Shown piece after piece: positions 8,639 to 16,914 of a stretch of DNA of 64,000 nt (position 1 is its first letter; the number at the start of each line of letters is the position of its first letter). The notes under the pieces were generated by a model. That model had not been told where the DNA came from, ran no database searches, and saw nothing but the letters and a program-made list of their open reading frames with translations. Source of the DNA: Streptomyces sp. CB01635 (GTDB lineage: Bacteria; Actinomycetota; Actinomycetes; Streptomycetales; Streptomycetaceae). Made by a program: the position numbers and the translations under genes. The stretch lies in the NCBI RefSeq assembly GCF_002803065.1, contig NZ_NNBL01000031.1:22055-86054 (forward strand), given 5' to 3'.

Positions 8639-9727
8639 GTGGCCAAGTCGGTCGAGTCGGCCCAGTCGGTCGAGCCCGTCGAGTCCATGCATCGCGCCGC
8701 CGTGCTGCACGGCCCCAAGGACGTGCGCGTCGAGGACCGCCCGGTGCCCGAGCCCGGTCCCGGCCAGGTCCTGGTCGCCGTCCGTGCCGTCGGACTGTGC
8801 GGGTCCGACCTGCACTACTACGCCCACGGCGAGAACGGCCCGAACGTCCTGCGGCAGCCGACCGTCCTCGGCCACGAGCCGGCCGGCGCGGTCGTCGGCC
8901 ACGGCACCGGCGCCGACGACCTGCCCCACGGCACGGCCGTGGCGATCGAGCCGGCGCACCCGTGCGGCAGCTGCGCGCTGTGCCGGGCCGGGCGCTACAA
9001 CCTCTGCCCGGAGGGCACCTGTTTCGGTTCGCCGCCGACCGACGGCGCGCTCGCCGAGTACGTGTGCGTGCCGCGGGACTTCGTGCATCCGCTGCCCGCG
9101 TCGACGGACGTCCGGATCGGCGCGCTGATAGAGCCGCTCGCCGTCGCCGTGCACGCGGTGCGCCGCGCCGCGCTGGCCCCCGGTCACCGTGTGCTGGTCA
9201 CGGGGGCGGGGCCGATCGGTGTGCTGGTCGCGCAGGTCGCGGCGGCCGTCGGCGCCGGGTCCGTGACGGTGTCCGATGTGGCAGCCGAGCGGCGGGAGTT
9301 CGCGGCGCGGCTAGGCCTGCACACGGTGGACGCCGCCGGCCTCGCGCCCGATCCTGAGCGGTCCCACGCGCTCGCCTCGCCGTACGGCTACGACGCCGTG
9401 TTCGACTGCTCCGGTGTGGGGCCCGCCCTGGTGTCGGGGATCCGCGCGCTGCGCCCCGGCGGCACCGCTGTGGTCGTCGGCAATCCGAGCAGGCCGCTGA
9501 CCGAGTTGCCGCTCGCGTGGATGCAGCGTCAGGAACTGTCCCTTGTGACGTCGTTCCGGTACGGGGCAGGGGACTTCGCGGCGGCCGTCGCGCTCGCGGG
9601 GCGTGTCCGTCTGGCTGAACTCGTCACCTCCGCCTTCCCGTTGGAGCGGGCGGCCGAGGCGCTCGAGGTCGCCCTGACCGACCCGTCGCAGATGAAGGTC
9701 CTGGTCGAGCCGGCGCGGGAGGTCTGA
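8639..9727 (+). CDS. Zinc-dependent medium-chain dehydrogenase, L-gulonate/L-idonate 5-dehydrogenase type
   Basis: 362-residue MDR enzyme. Catalytic zinc ligands are in GLCGSDLHYY and GHEPAG, the structural-zinc loop is CGSCALCRAGRYNLC, and the NAD-binding Rossmann fold has GAGPIGVLVAQ. The sorbitol/L-idonate dehydrogenase branch oxidises C5 (or C2) hydroxyls of sugar alcohols and acids. With fructuronate reductase and mannonate dehydratase next door, oxidation of L-gulonate or L-idonate at C5 is the most economical assignment; sorbitol or threonine substrates cannot be excluded. The GTG at 8639 follows GAAAGAAGG. The first 17 residues (VESAQSVEPVES) are a low-complexity extension. Confidence 0.85.
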   Translation: MAKSVESAQSVEPVESMHRAAVLHGPKDVRVEDRPVPEPGPGQVLVAVRAVGLCGSDLHYYAHGENGPNVLRQPTVLGHEPAGAVVGHGTGADDLPHGTAVAIEPAHPCGSCALCRAGRYNLCPEGTCFGSPPTDGALAEYVCVPRDFVHPLPASTDVRIGALIEPLAVAVHAVRRAALAPGHRVLVTGAGPIGVLVAQVAAAVGAGSVTVSDVAAERREFAARLGLHTVDAAGLAPDPERSHALASPYGYDAVFDCSGVGPALVSGIRALRPGGTAVVVGNPSRPLTELPLAWMQRQELSLVTSFRYGAGDFAAAVALAGRVRLAELVTSAFPLERAAEALEVALTDPSQMKVLVEPAREV

Positions 9728-9729
9728 CG

Positions 9730-11229
9730 GTGACCTTGCGCACCCGGCCCCGCCTGTCCCGTACCGCGCTCCCCGTGGCCGGCCTGAAGCTGCCCCCGCC
9801 CCTCTCCGAACCCGGCATCGTGCATCTGGGCCTGGGCAACTTCCACCGCGCGCACCAGGCCGTCTACACGGCCGACGCCCTGCGCCACAGCCCCGGCCCC
9901 TGGGGCATCACGGGTGTCTCGACAAGCGCGGGGCGAGGTCCGCGCCCGGTGCTGACCGGGATGGCGGAGCAGGGCCAGCTCTATACCGTCCTCACCCTGC
10001 GCCGCGACGCGGGCGTCGCCGCGACCGTGCCCGGGGTGCACCATCCGGGCCTCGTCGCCGACGGACAAGGCGCGGAGGTCGTCGCCGCGATCGGCAGCCC
10101 CACCACCCGCATCGTCTCCCTCACGGTGACCGAGAAGGGGTACACCTTCGGCGCCGACGGCCGCCTCGACCTCGACGACCCGCTGGTCCGCGCCGACCTC
10201 GCGGGCGGCACGCCCCGCACCACGCTCGGCCTGATCGTGCGCGGGCTCCAGCACCGGGCCCGCTCCGACGGGGCGCCGGTCACCGTGCTCAGCTGCGACA
10301 ACCTCATGGACAACGGGCACCGACTGCGCGCCCTCATCGACGAGTTCGTCGCCGCGCTGCCCGCCGCGGAACGCCCCGAGCTGCAGACCTACGTCGCGAG
10401 CTCGCTGACCACGCCGAACACCATGGTCGACCGGATCGCGCCCGCCACCACCGACGAGCACCGTGACCTGGTCGCCCGCGCCTTCGGCGTCCGCGACTCG
10501 GTGCCGGTGCCCGCCGAGCCGTACCGGCTGTGGGTCATGGAGGACGACTTCCGTGCCGGACGCCCTGCGTGGGAGCACGCGGGCGCGCTGTTCACGGACG
10601 ATGTCGCCCCGTACGAACTGATGAAACTGCGGCTCCTCAACGGCGCCCACTCGCTCCTCGCCTACCTCGGCCTGCTGCGCGGACACCGCTGCATCGACCA
10701 GGCGGTGACGGACGAACTCCTGGGCGGTGCCGTGGAGTTCGCGATGCGCGAGGAGATCCTGCCGACGGTCCCGGAGCCCGAGGGAATGCCGGGCAAGGCC
10801 TACGTCACCGAACTCCTCGACCGGTTCGCCAATCCGGCGCTCGGCCACCGCACCGCGCAGGTCGGCTCCGACGGTTCCCTGAAGATCCCGGTCCGCTGGG
10901 CGGGGGTGCTCGCCGAGTCGCTGGCGGCGGGGCGGGTCCCCCGTGTCCTCGCTCTCGGCCTCGCCGCGTACGTGCGCGTCATTACGGCCGACGACGCATA
11001 CGACGAGCGTGCGCTCGGCACGGTCCACGACGGCGCCCGGTCTCGCCTGGCCGAGCTCGCGGCCCGTGCGAGCGGCCCGGCCGACGCGGCCCGCCTGCTG
11101 CTCCGCGAAGGCGACCTGCTGCCGCCGGAGGTCGCCCAGCACCCCGAACTCGGCGATGCGGTCGGCGAGTTCGCGCACACGCTTGCCGTGCACGGCATCG
11201 AGGCCGCGCTGCGTTCCGCGCGCACCTGA
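9730..11229 (+). CDS. uxuB: Mannitol dehydrogenase-family oxidoreductase, likely D-mannonate oxidoreductase (fructuronate reductase)
   Basis: 499-residue polyol-specific long-chain dehydrogenase. GIVHLGLGNFHRAHQAVY is the N-terminal nucleotide-binding segment, TVLSCDNLMDNG is the family signature, and MKLRLLNGAHSLLAYLG carries the catalytic K-x5-N-x2-H residues. The GTG start is 2 bp after the preceding stop with GGAGGT overlapping that gene's end, so the two are translationally coupled. Mannitol and fructuronate enzymes share this architecture. The adjacent mannonate dehydratase makes reduction of D-fructuronate to D-mannonate the preferred reading. Confidence 0.88.
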   Translation: MTLRTRPRLSRTALPVAGLKLPPPLSEPGIVHLGLGNFHRAHQAVYTADALRHSPGPWGITGVSTSAGRGPRPVLTGMAEQGQLYTVLTLRRDAGVAATVPGVHHPGLVADGQGAEVVAAIGSPTTRIVSLTVTEKGYTFGADGRLDLDDPLVRADLAGGTPRTTLGLIVRGLQHRARSDGAPVTVLSCDNLMDNGHRLRALIDEFVAALPAAERPELQTYVASSLTTPNTMVDRIAPATTDEHRDLVARAFGVRDSVPVPAEPYRLWVMEDDFRAGRPAWEHAGALFTDDVAPYELMKLRLLNGAHSLLAYLGLLRGHRCIDQAVTDELLGGAVEFAMREEILPTVPEPEGMPGKAYVTELLDRFANPALGHRTAQVGSDGSLKIPVRWAGVLAESLAAGRVPRVLALGLAAYVRVITADDAYDERALGTVHDGARSRLAELAARASGPADAARLLLREGDLLPPEVAQHPELGDAVGEFAHTLAVHGIEAALRSART

Positions 11230-11313
11230 TCCAGGTGCCGGCCACCGGACCCCGTGCGCCGGCCGGCACCTCCCCCCTGCCCCGCGCTCCCCCATCGAGA
11301 AGAACGGCACCCT

Positions 11314-12528
11314 ATGGCCACCATCACCTCGGCCGAGGTCTTCGTCACCTGCCCCGGCCGCAACTACGTCACCCTGAAGATCACCACCTCGGACGGTGTC
11401 ACCGGCATCGGCGACGCCACCCTCAACGGCCGCGAGCTGTCCGTCGCCTCCTACCTGCGCGACCACGTCTGCCCCACCCTGATCGGCAAGGACCCGGCCC
11501 GCATCGAGCAGGTGTGGCAGTACCTGTACAAGGGCGCCTACTGGCGGCGCGGCCCGGTCACCATGACGGCCATCGCCGCCGTCGACGTCGCGCTGTGGGA
11601 CATCAAGGGCAAGGTCGCGGGCCTGCCCGTGTACCAGCTGCTCGGCGGCGCGGCCCGCGACGGCGTCACCGTCTACGGCCACGCCAGCGGCAACACGGTC
11701 CCCGAACTCCTCGACGACGTACAGCGGTTCCTCGCCAAGGGCTTCCGCGCGGTGCGCGCGCAGGCGGCGGTGCCCGGTCTGGAGCGGGTGTACGGCATGC
11801 GCAAGGGCGACGGCGACACCTACGAGCCGGCCGACGGGGCGCTGCCCACCGAGGAAGTCTGGGACACCGGCGCCTACCTGGACTTCGTGCCGACCTACAT
11901 GTCCGCCGTCCGCGAGCGGTTCGGCTACGACTTCCACCTGCTGCACGACGTGCACCACCGGCTCAGCCCGATCGAGGCGGGCCGCCTGGGCAAGTCCCTC
12001 GAGCCCTACCGCCTGTTCTGGATCGAGGACCCCACCCCGGCCGAGGACCAGGAGGCCTTCCGCCTCATCCGGCAGCACACCACGACACCGCTCGCGGTCG
12101 GCGAGATCTTCAACTCGATCTGGGACTGCCAGCACCTGATCACCAACCGCCTCATCGACTACATCCGCACCTCTGTCTCGCACGCCGGTGGCATCACGCA
12201 CCTGCGCAAGATCTTCTCGCTCGCCGAGCTGTACGGGGTCCGCTCCGGCTCGCACGGCGCGGGCGACCTCTCCCCGGCGTCGCTCGCGGCCGCGCTCCAC
12301 GTCGACCTGTCGATCCCGAACTTCGGCATGCAGGAGTACATGGCCCATCTCCCGGGCTACGAGGCGGTGTTCCAGACGTCCTGGACGTTCGAGGACGGCC
12401 TGATGCACCCCGGCGACCGCCCCGGCATCGGCGTCGAGTTCGACGAACAGGCGGCCGCGAAGTTCCCGTACGAGCGCAAGTACCTGCCGGTCAACCGACT
12501 GCGGGACGGGTCCGTGCACGACTGGTGA
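11314..12528 (+). CDS. manD: D-mannonate dehydratase, enolase superfamily (ManD/RspA)
   Basis: 404 residues, exactly the family length. Enolase-superfamily metal ligands are visible as Asp212 (HDVHHRL), Glu238 (FWIEDP) and Glu264 (AVGEIFNS). Other family motifs are YKGAYWRRGPVTMTAIAAVD and GSHGAGDLSPAS. It dehydrates D-mannonate to 2-keto-3-deoxy-D-gluconate, completing the path fed by the two upstream dehydrogenases. Family members vary from high-efficiency mannonate-specific enzymes to low-efficiency ones used in L-gulonate or L-idonate catabolism; the context here favours the latter. No KDG kinase or aldolase is present in the window. The start is the ATG at 11314, with GAGAAG upstream. 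Confidence 0.92.
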   Translation: MATITSAEVFVTCPGRNYVTLKITTSDGVTGIGDATLNGRELSVASYLRDHVCPTLIGKDPARIEQVWQYLYKGAYWRRGPVTMTAIAAVDVALWDIKGKVAGLPVYQLLGGAARDGVTVYGHASGNTVPELLDDVQRFLAKGFRAVRAQAAVPGLERVYGMRKGDGDTYEPADGALPTEEVWDTGAYLDFVPTYMSAVRERFGYDFHLLHDVHHRLSPIEAGRLGKSLEPYRLFWIEDPTPAEDQEAFRLIRQHTTTPLAVGEIFNSIWDCQHLITNRLIDYIRTSVSHAGGITHLRKIFSLAELYGVRSGSHGAGDLSPASLAAALHVDLSIPNFGMQEYMAHLPGYEAVFQTSWTFEDGLMHPGDRPGIGVEFDEQAAAKFPYERKYLPVNRLRDGSVHDW

Positions 12529-12535
12529 GGTGACT

Positions 12536-12559
12536 GCCACGGCGGCTGCCCGCCGTGGC
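12536..12559 (+). terminator. Hairpin after the sugar-acid cassette
   Basis: Perfect 10-bp arms GCCACGGCGG and CCGCCGTGGC around a 4-base loop, 7 bp after the mannonate dehydratase stop. No U-tract follows, which is common for streptomycete terminators. Confidence 0.65.
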
Positions 12560-12629
12560 TCCGGTCCAACCACCAGGAGTGCGGGGCGGCCGGCCATGTT
12601 CTTTCCGGCCGGCGCGCCGCCCTGGCGGT

Positions 12630-12890
12630 CTACGCGCCGAGATAGACGCTTGGCGGGAGCCACGTCGGACGGGGCAGGCCGAAGTGCTCCTCGAGCATCA
12701 GCTCGGCCTGGGTGAGCGCGCCGTAGACCCATCGCTGCCCGGTCGAATAGGCATCTCCGCAGACGTACAGGTTGGCGTCGTGGAGCGGGCGGCGCATGCG
12801 CGGCATGATCTCCCAACTCTTCGCCCCCACCTGCCAGAAGTGGTAGGCCGCTCCGTACGGGTCCTGTACCCGGTCCCGGCAGGAGGACGC
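12630..12890 (-). pseudogene. Flavin amine oxidase, C-terminal fragment
   Basis: The minus strand reads QDPYGAAYHFWQVGAKSWEI, then MPRMRRPLHDANLYVCGDAY and STGQRWVYGAL, then a tail FGLPRPTWLPPS. This is the conserved C-terminus of FAD-dependent monoamine/L-amino-acid oxidases, including the FAD-contacting G-x-x-Y-S-x-x-x-x-W-V-x-G-A-L motif. Nothing of the remaining roughly 450 residues is present upstream, where a TetR gene begins on the other strand. The frame has no plausible start, so I call it a remnant. Confidence 0.75.
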
Positions 12891-13001
12891 CCTGACGGGC
12901 CATCACCATCAGTGGGGCGAGGAGAACGCGGGCCGTCACAGCGGCCCGCTGCGCCGCACCCCCCGCGGCGTATGCTTGCGCAGGTCAGGGGAGGAGGCGC
13001 C

Positions 13002-13595
13002 ATGGGGCGGATGCCGTCGGCGCAGCGGCGCAGGCAACTGGTCGAGGCTGCTATCCGGGTCATGGCCCGCGACGGCGTCGCGAAGACCACCACGCGGTCC
13101 GTGGTAGCGGAGGCGGGCGTCTCACTGAGTGTTTTCCACTACTGCTTCGACTCCAAGCAGGAGTTGCTCGAAGCGGTGATGGACACCATCTCCGAGCACT
13201 CCGAGTCGGACGTCCTCACCACGCTCACCCGAAGGCCCAGCCTGCGCGAGACGATCCGCGCCGGGCTCCAGGCGTACTGGGACCACGTCCTGGCCAACCC
13301 CGGCGAGCACATGCTGACGTACGAACTCACCCAGTACGCCCTGCGGGAGCCCGGCTATGAGCATCTCGCCCGGCGACAGTACGAGCGCTATCTCGCGGCC
13401 CACACCAAGGTGATCCGTCAACTCCCCTCGGTCCTGGGCGTGGAGCTGTCCGTGCCCGAGCCCGCGGCCGCCAGGTATCTGGCCGCGCTGACCGACGGGC
13501 TCACCCTCAACTTCCTCGTGCTGGGCGACGAGGAGAAGGCGGGCGACGTGCTGGACGTCGTCGCGGACCAGATCCTGACGTTGGTGCGGGAGTAG
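13002..13595 (+). CDS. TetR-family transcriptional regulator
   Basis: 197 residues. The N-terminal helix-turn-helix reads QLVEAAIRVMARDGVAKTTT, then VVAEAGVSLSVFHYCFDSKQELLEA; the C-terminal ligand domain is all-helical. The start is the ATG at 13002, preceded by GAGGAGG. It is divergent from the amine-oxidase remnant at 12630-12890 and probably once controlled that gene. Its target is now uncertain. It converges on the next gene with only 1 bp between the stop codons. Confidence 0.9.
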   Translation: MGRMPSAQRRRQLVEAAIRVMARDGVAKTTTRSVVAEAGVSLSVFHYCFDSKQELLEAVMDTISEHSESDVLTTLTRRPSLRETIRAGLQAYWDHVLANPGEHMLTYELTQYALREPGYEHLARRQYERYLAAHTKVIRQLPSVLGVELSVPEPAAARYLAALTDGLTLNFLVLGDEEKAGDVLDVVADQILTLVRE

Positions 13596-13596
13596 C

Positions 13597-15642
13597 TCAG
13601 CGGCTGTACACCGCCGCCTCGTTGATCGAGTAGCCGTACTTGGTGGCGCGTGTCACGCCGTGAATACGGACGTACCGCGCCTGCACCGGGCTGAACACCG
13701 CGTTGTCGAGGCCCCCGTCCCCGCTGTCCGTGGACCACACGGTCCGCCACGTGGTCCCGTCGTCCGAGACCTCGACCCGGTAGGCCCGCGCAGAGGCCCG
13801 TTCCCAGTCGAGGGAGACCTTGCCGACCGTACGGGAGCTGCCCAGATCGAGCCGCAGCCACTGGTCGTCCGACCAGCCGCTCGCCCACCTCGTGCCGGTG
13901 TCGCCGTCGACGGCCTTCCCGGCGGCGTAGCTGGTGAACGGGTTCCACTCCGTGTCGCTGGCGCTCGCCGGAGCGCCGGCGGCGAGGTCGGGCGCGGGCT
14001 TGTGGAGCTCGGTCGCCTTCCAGGTACGCAGGTAGGACTCCGCACCGCCGAGCAGATCCTGCACCGTGTCCTTGCCGCCACTGAGCCGCATCTGCTCGAT
14101 CCAGTCAGGCACCATGCCGACATGGGCCGCACCGTCGGTGTTGAAGTCCCAGGTGCGTTCGCCGGTTTGCTGCCGGTCGACGACGGAACCGCCGTCGGCG
14201 CTGCGGAAGGGATACTTGACCGCGTTGGGGGCGTCGGGTCCGACCGGTCCCGGCCAGCCGCCGACGCCGTTCATGTCGGTGCCGTAGCCGAGTCCGACAC
14301 CGTACTTCTGGCGCAGCGCCCTGGTCCCGGCGGACTCCTTGGCGAAGCTGTCGGCGCTGGACATGTACGAGGCCTTGAAGCCGCCGAGACGGTAGACGCG
14401 CTCCAGCCAGCCGTCGTCCATCCAGCTGTGGCTGGAGAGCACGCCGGGGTAGTCCGCCGACTCCAGCAGGTCCAGGGTGCGGCCGGCCGCCTTGACGCTC
14501 ATGTGGTCGACCTCGACCATCATGTTCCGCTTCATCAACCCCTTGACCGCGTACTCACCGAGGCGGGTCAGACCGCGGCTGTTGCACTGGGCGTCGCTGT
14601 CGTACGTGGGCACCTTGGTGCCTGCGGGGAGCAGCTTGGTCACCTCGGCCGGGGCGGCCGCATTGCCGGCGGGGTTGTCGTGCTGCGGACCGCTGCACTT
14701 CTCGGTATTCCAGAAGGTGCCGGTGGAGAGGAACTGGCCGATGTCCACGGCTGTTCCGATGGTGCCCGAGTCCATCCGCACCCCGCACAGGGCGTTGTCG
14801 AACTTGTGGCACAGGAACATGCTGCGCACACCCAGCTTGTACAGCTCGTCCAGACCGCTGTCGATGTCGGCCTGGCTGCACTGCGGGACGTCGAGGATCT
14901 GCTTGCAGCCGAAGGGCTCCGAGGTCTCGACGCCGAGCACCACGGCGAGCTTGCCCTCCGCGACGACCTGGCGGGCCTGGGCGGAGTCGGTGACGATACG
15001 GAAGAAGCCCTTGCCCTTTCCGCCGTAGATCTTGTCGACGTAGTCCTGCATCTCGTAGGACTTGCGGGCCTCGAGGCGGATGGCGTCCATCTCGTTGCAG
15101 CCGCGGTCCCTGACGTAGATCGAGCACAACAGGCCGTTGGTGACCAGGTCGTTGACCAGTACCCGCTGGCCGCCGCGCCAGGCACGCTCCAGCCACGCGT
15201 AGTAATTCTGCTGGTGGCTCAGGGAGTTGTGGGCCGGCCAGTCCTTGAACGTCGGCCAGCCCACCGGGTCGTGGTGGCCGTCCGCACCGCCGGTGACGTT
15301 CTCGAAGAGGGCGAGCGAGCCGTCGGGATAGTGCTCGGGGCAATCCTTGAGGGCGTCGGCGATGCCCTCTTCGGAGAACGGCTTGCCGCAGATGATGCGA
15401 CCGCCGAAGCCCTCGTTGGACATCAGGTGATTGTGCGCGTCGATGAAGCCGCGGACCCTCCCCTGGCTGTCCGTGCCGTGGAAGGGTTCGCCGGTGACGT
15501 TGATCTGCGAATCGGCGGCGGGCCGCGCCGTGGGCTCCCACCAGGGAGTGTCAGCGCCGACGGCCGGAGGAGAGCCCACGCCGAGAGCCAGCAGGAGGGT
15601 GACGACAACGGCAAACAGGCCGCGTCTGCGGAGGAGGGTCAT
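13597..15642 (-). CDS. Secreted amidohydrolase-like protein with C-terminal F5/8-type (discoidin, CBM32-like) domain
   Basis: 681 residues. A Sec signal peptide (RRRGLFAVVVTLLLALGVGS, cleavage near AVGA) precedes a large domain starting with FIDAHNHLMSNEGFGG, a metal-binding His-x-His motif as in amidohydrolase/membrane-dipeptidase TIM barrels. Later candidate ligand segments are MVEVDHMSVKAAGRTLDLLE, VLSSHSWMDDGW and GYGTDMNG. Residues from about 545 form an F5/8-type beta-sandwich (DTEWNPFTSYAAGKAVDGDT, RWASGWSDDQWLRLDLG, YVRIHGVT) that usually binds glycans or surfaces. Several Cys pairs suggest extracellular disulfides. The substrate is unknown; a role in turnover of peptides or cell-surface polymers is inference. 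Confidence 0.8.
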   Translation of the reverse strand: MTLLRRRGLFAVVVTLLLALGVGSPPAVGADTPWWEPTARPAADSQINVTGEPFHGTDSQGRVRGFIDAHNHLMSNEGFGGRIICGKPFSEEGIADALKDCPEHYPDGSLALFENVTGGADGHHDPVGWPTFKDWPAHNSLSHQQNYYAWLERAWRGGQRVLVNDLVTNGLLCSIYVRDRGCNEMDAIRLEARKSYEMQDYVDKIYGGKGKGFFRIVTDSAQARQVVAEGKLAVVLGVETSEPFGCKQILDVPQCSQADIDSGLDELYKLGVRSMFLCHKFDNALCGVRMDSGTIGTAVDIGQFLSTGTFWNTEKCSGPQHDNPAGNAAAPAEVTKLLPAGTKVPTYDSDAQCNSRGLTRLGEYAVKGLMKRNMMVEVDHMSVKAAGRTLDLLESADYPGVLSSHSWMDDGWLERVYRLGGFKASYMSSADSFAKESAGTRALRQKYGVGLGYGTDMNGVGGWPGPVGPDAPNAVKYPFRSADGGSVVDRQQTGERTWDFNTDGAAHVGMVPDWIEQMRLSGGKDTVQDLLGGAESYLRTWKATELHKPAPDLAAGAPASASDTEWNPFTSYAAGKAVDGDTGTRWASGWSDDQWLRLDLGSSRTVGKVSLDWERASARAYRVEVSDDGTTWRTVWSTDSGDGGLDNAVFSPVQARYVRIHGVTRATKYGYSINEAAVYSR

Positions 15643-16444
15643 CCGGGCTACCTTCGCTGTCCGGGATGGGCACGCGCTAACTTACTCGCGCGTAGGTCCC
15701 GTCGAGAATGGCGCGGCCCTGACAACGAGTCAAGAGACCGGGACAGATGACCTATTTGATGCATCGTCAGCTCCGGTGGCCGAAAAAGGCCCTCTCGGAC
15801 GGCCTGCCGCCGGGGCCGCGGCGCCGCCCCTGGATGCGCCACGAACCGGAGTTCGGTCCGCCGCGATGGCGTCGGACTTCACGTCCTGCCGTATCGCGTT
15901 ACTTCGCCTCGACGCCCTGAACGTCGATGGTCGGCGTCGCCCTGCGACCTGGGCATCTTCGTCGCCCAGGCCGCACAGGCTACGGACGGGACCGGGACGT
16001 ACCGAGGGAGCTGGACCGCGAACCGGCCGAGCAGCTGGAGCCGGGTAGCGGACCAGGCCAGGGCCCGGCTCGCACATCATCCACACGAGCCTATGAGCCA
16101 CCACCTGCGCGGAGCACTGCGCCGTCACGAACCTCCCCGCAGTGCTTCATCAGGAATCTGCGAGAAGGGTGAATCTGGCTCCCCACTGGGGATTATCCCT
16201 GTTCGCATCCGCGAAACTCCGTCAAGACGACCCGCACCGTAGCCGACACCGCCCCCGACTCCCCAAGGGCTCCTGCACCGCGGCGGGCATGTCCGGACAC
16301 GGAGCGTCTGATTCAGTCCAAGCCCTAGGCGCAGTAGGTGAGTTGGCGCTCGCTCCGTCACCCGTCCCTTCGCAGTTCCCTTTTGCCGCCCCAGCCACTC
16401 CTCTCGTAGAGTGATGAGCAATGATCACACTCGGGGGAGGGATC
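15643..16444. other. Gene-poor region of about 800 bp
   Basis: I find no frame with convincing codon bias, ribosome site or recognisable motif. A minus-strand open stretch at 15730-16128 is Arg/Pro/Ala-rich and looks like a chance ORF. A perfect TGTCCGGACA palindrome lies at 16290-16299. The last 60 bp before the WXG-like gene hold a possible -10 (TAGAGT, near 16405). The region may be decayed coding DNA at the edge of the lower-GC island. Confidence 0.5.
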
Positions 16445-16861
16445 GTGACCCAAAGCAACGAGTCGGCGAGCGCCGTGGCGTCGACGCAGATGCGCATGAA
16501 CCATCTGGCCCCGCTCGACGGTGGCGGAAGCTCGCCTTCCACCAACAAGGACCTCGCGTCGAGCCCCGCACAGAAGAAGAAGGCGGCCGAGGCGATCGAG
16601 AAGCACTTGGAGCCCGACACCCGCAGGGACGGCGCCCAGGCACGCGAGAGCACGGTCGCAGCCGCCAGGGAGTTTGAGGGCTGGCTCACCGGGCCCGCTT
16701 TGAAGACTGCGCGCAAGACGTGGAACGAGCAGCTCACGACACTGATGAACCGTCTCGGCTCGGAGAAGGCCGCACTGCGCGCCACGAACACGATCTTCCA
16801 GAACACCGACACGGGCGTGGAACTGGGTATCCGGAAGTCCTCAGCGCTCGACGCGTTCTGA
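16445..16861 (+). CDS. WXG100/ESX-like small secreted protein
   Basis: 138 residues, predicted almost entirely helical. After a polar 40-residue leader come two helices (QKKKAAEAIEKHLEPDTRRD and the segment after FEGWLTGPALKTARKTWNEQ). They are joined near Trp80, and the second ends in LRATNTIFQNTDTG, resembling the W-containing turn and the C-terminal helix/Y-x3-D region of WXG100 proteins, though not the strict WxG motif. The start is the GTG at 16445 after GGGGGAGG; an ATG at 16421 is less likely. It is first in a three-gene cluster with a larger WXG-like protein. Type VII secretion is inferred; no ESX machinery is in the window. Confidence 0.65.
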   Translation: MTQSNESASAVASTQMRMNHLAPLDGGGSSPSTNKDLASSPAQKKKAAEAIEKHLEPDTRRDGAQARESTVAAAREFEGWLTGPALKTARKTWNEQLTTLMNRLGSEKAALRATNTIFQNTDTGVELGIRKSSALDAF

Positions 16862-16914
16862 TCGAACCGGCTCTTCCTCATCCGAACTACGAGCCCTGCG
16901 CCAGGAGTTCATCA

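Noticed and set aside
9529..12939. Minus-strand open frame of about 1136 codons opposite the sugar-acid cassette
   Set aside because: Shadow of the dehydrogenase and dehydratase genes; low-complexity Val/Arg/Gly composition, no start signal and no recognisable motif.
15730..16128. 132-codon minus-strand frame in the gap before the ESX-like cassette
   Set aside because: Arg/Pro/Ala-rich, no ribosome site, no motif; codon pattern unlike neighbours.
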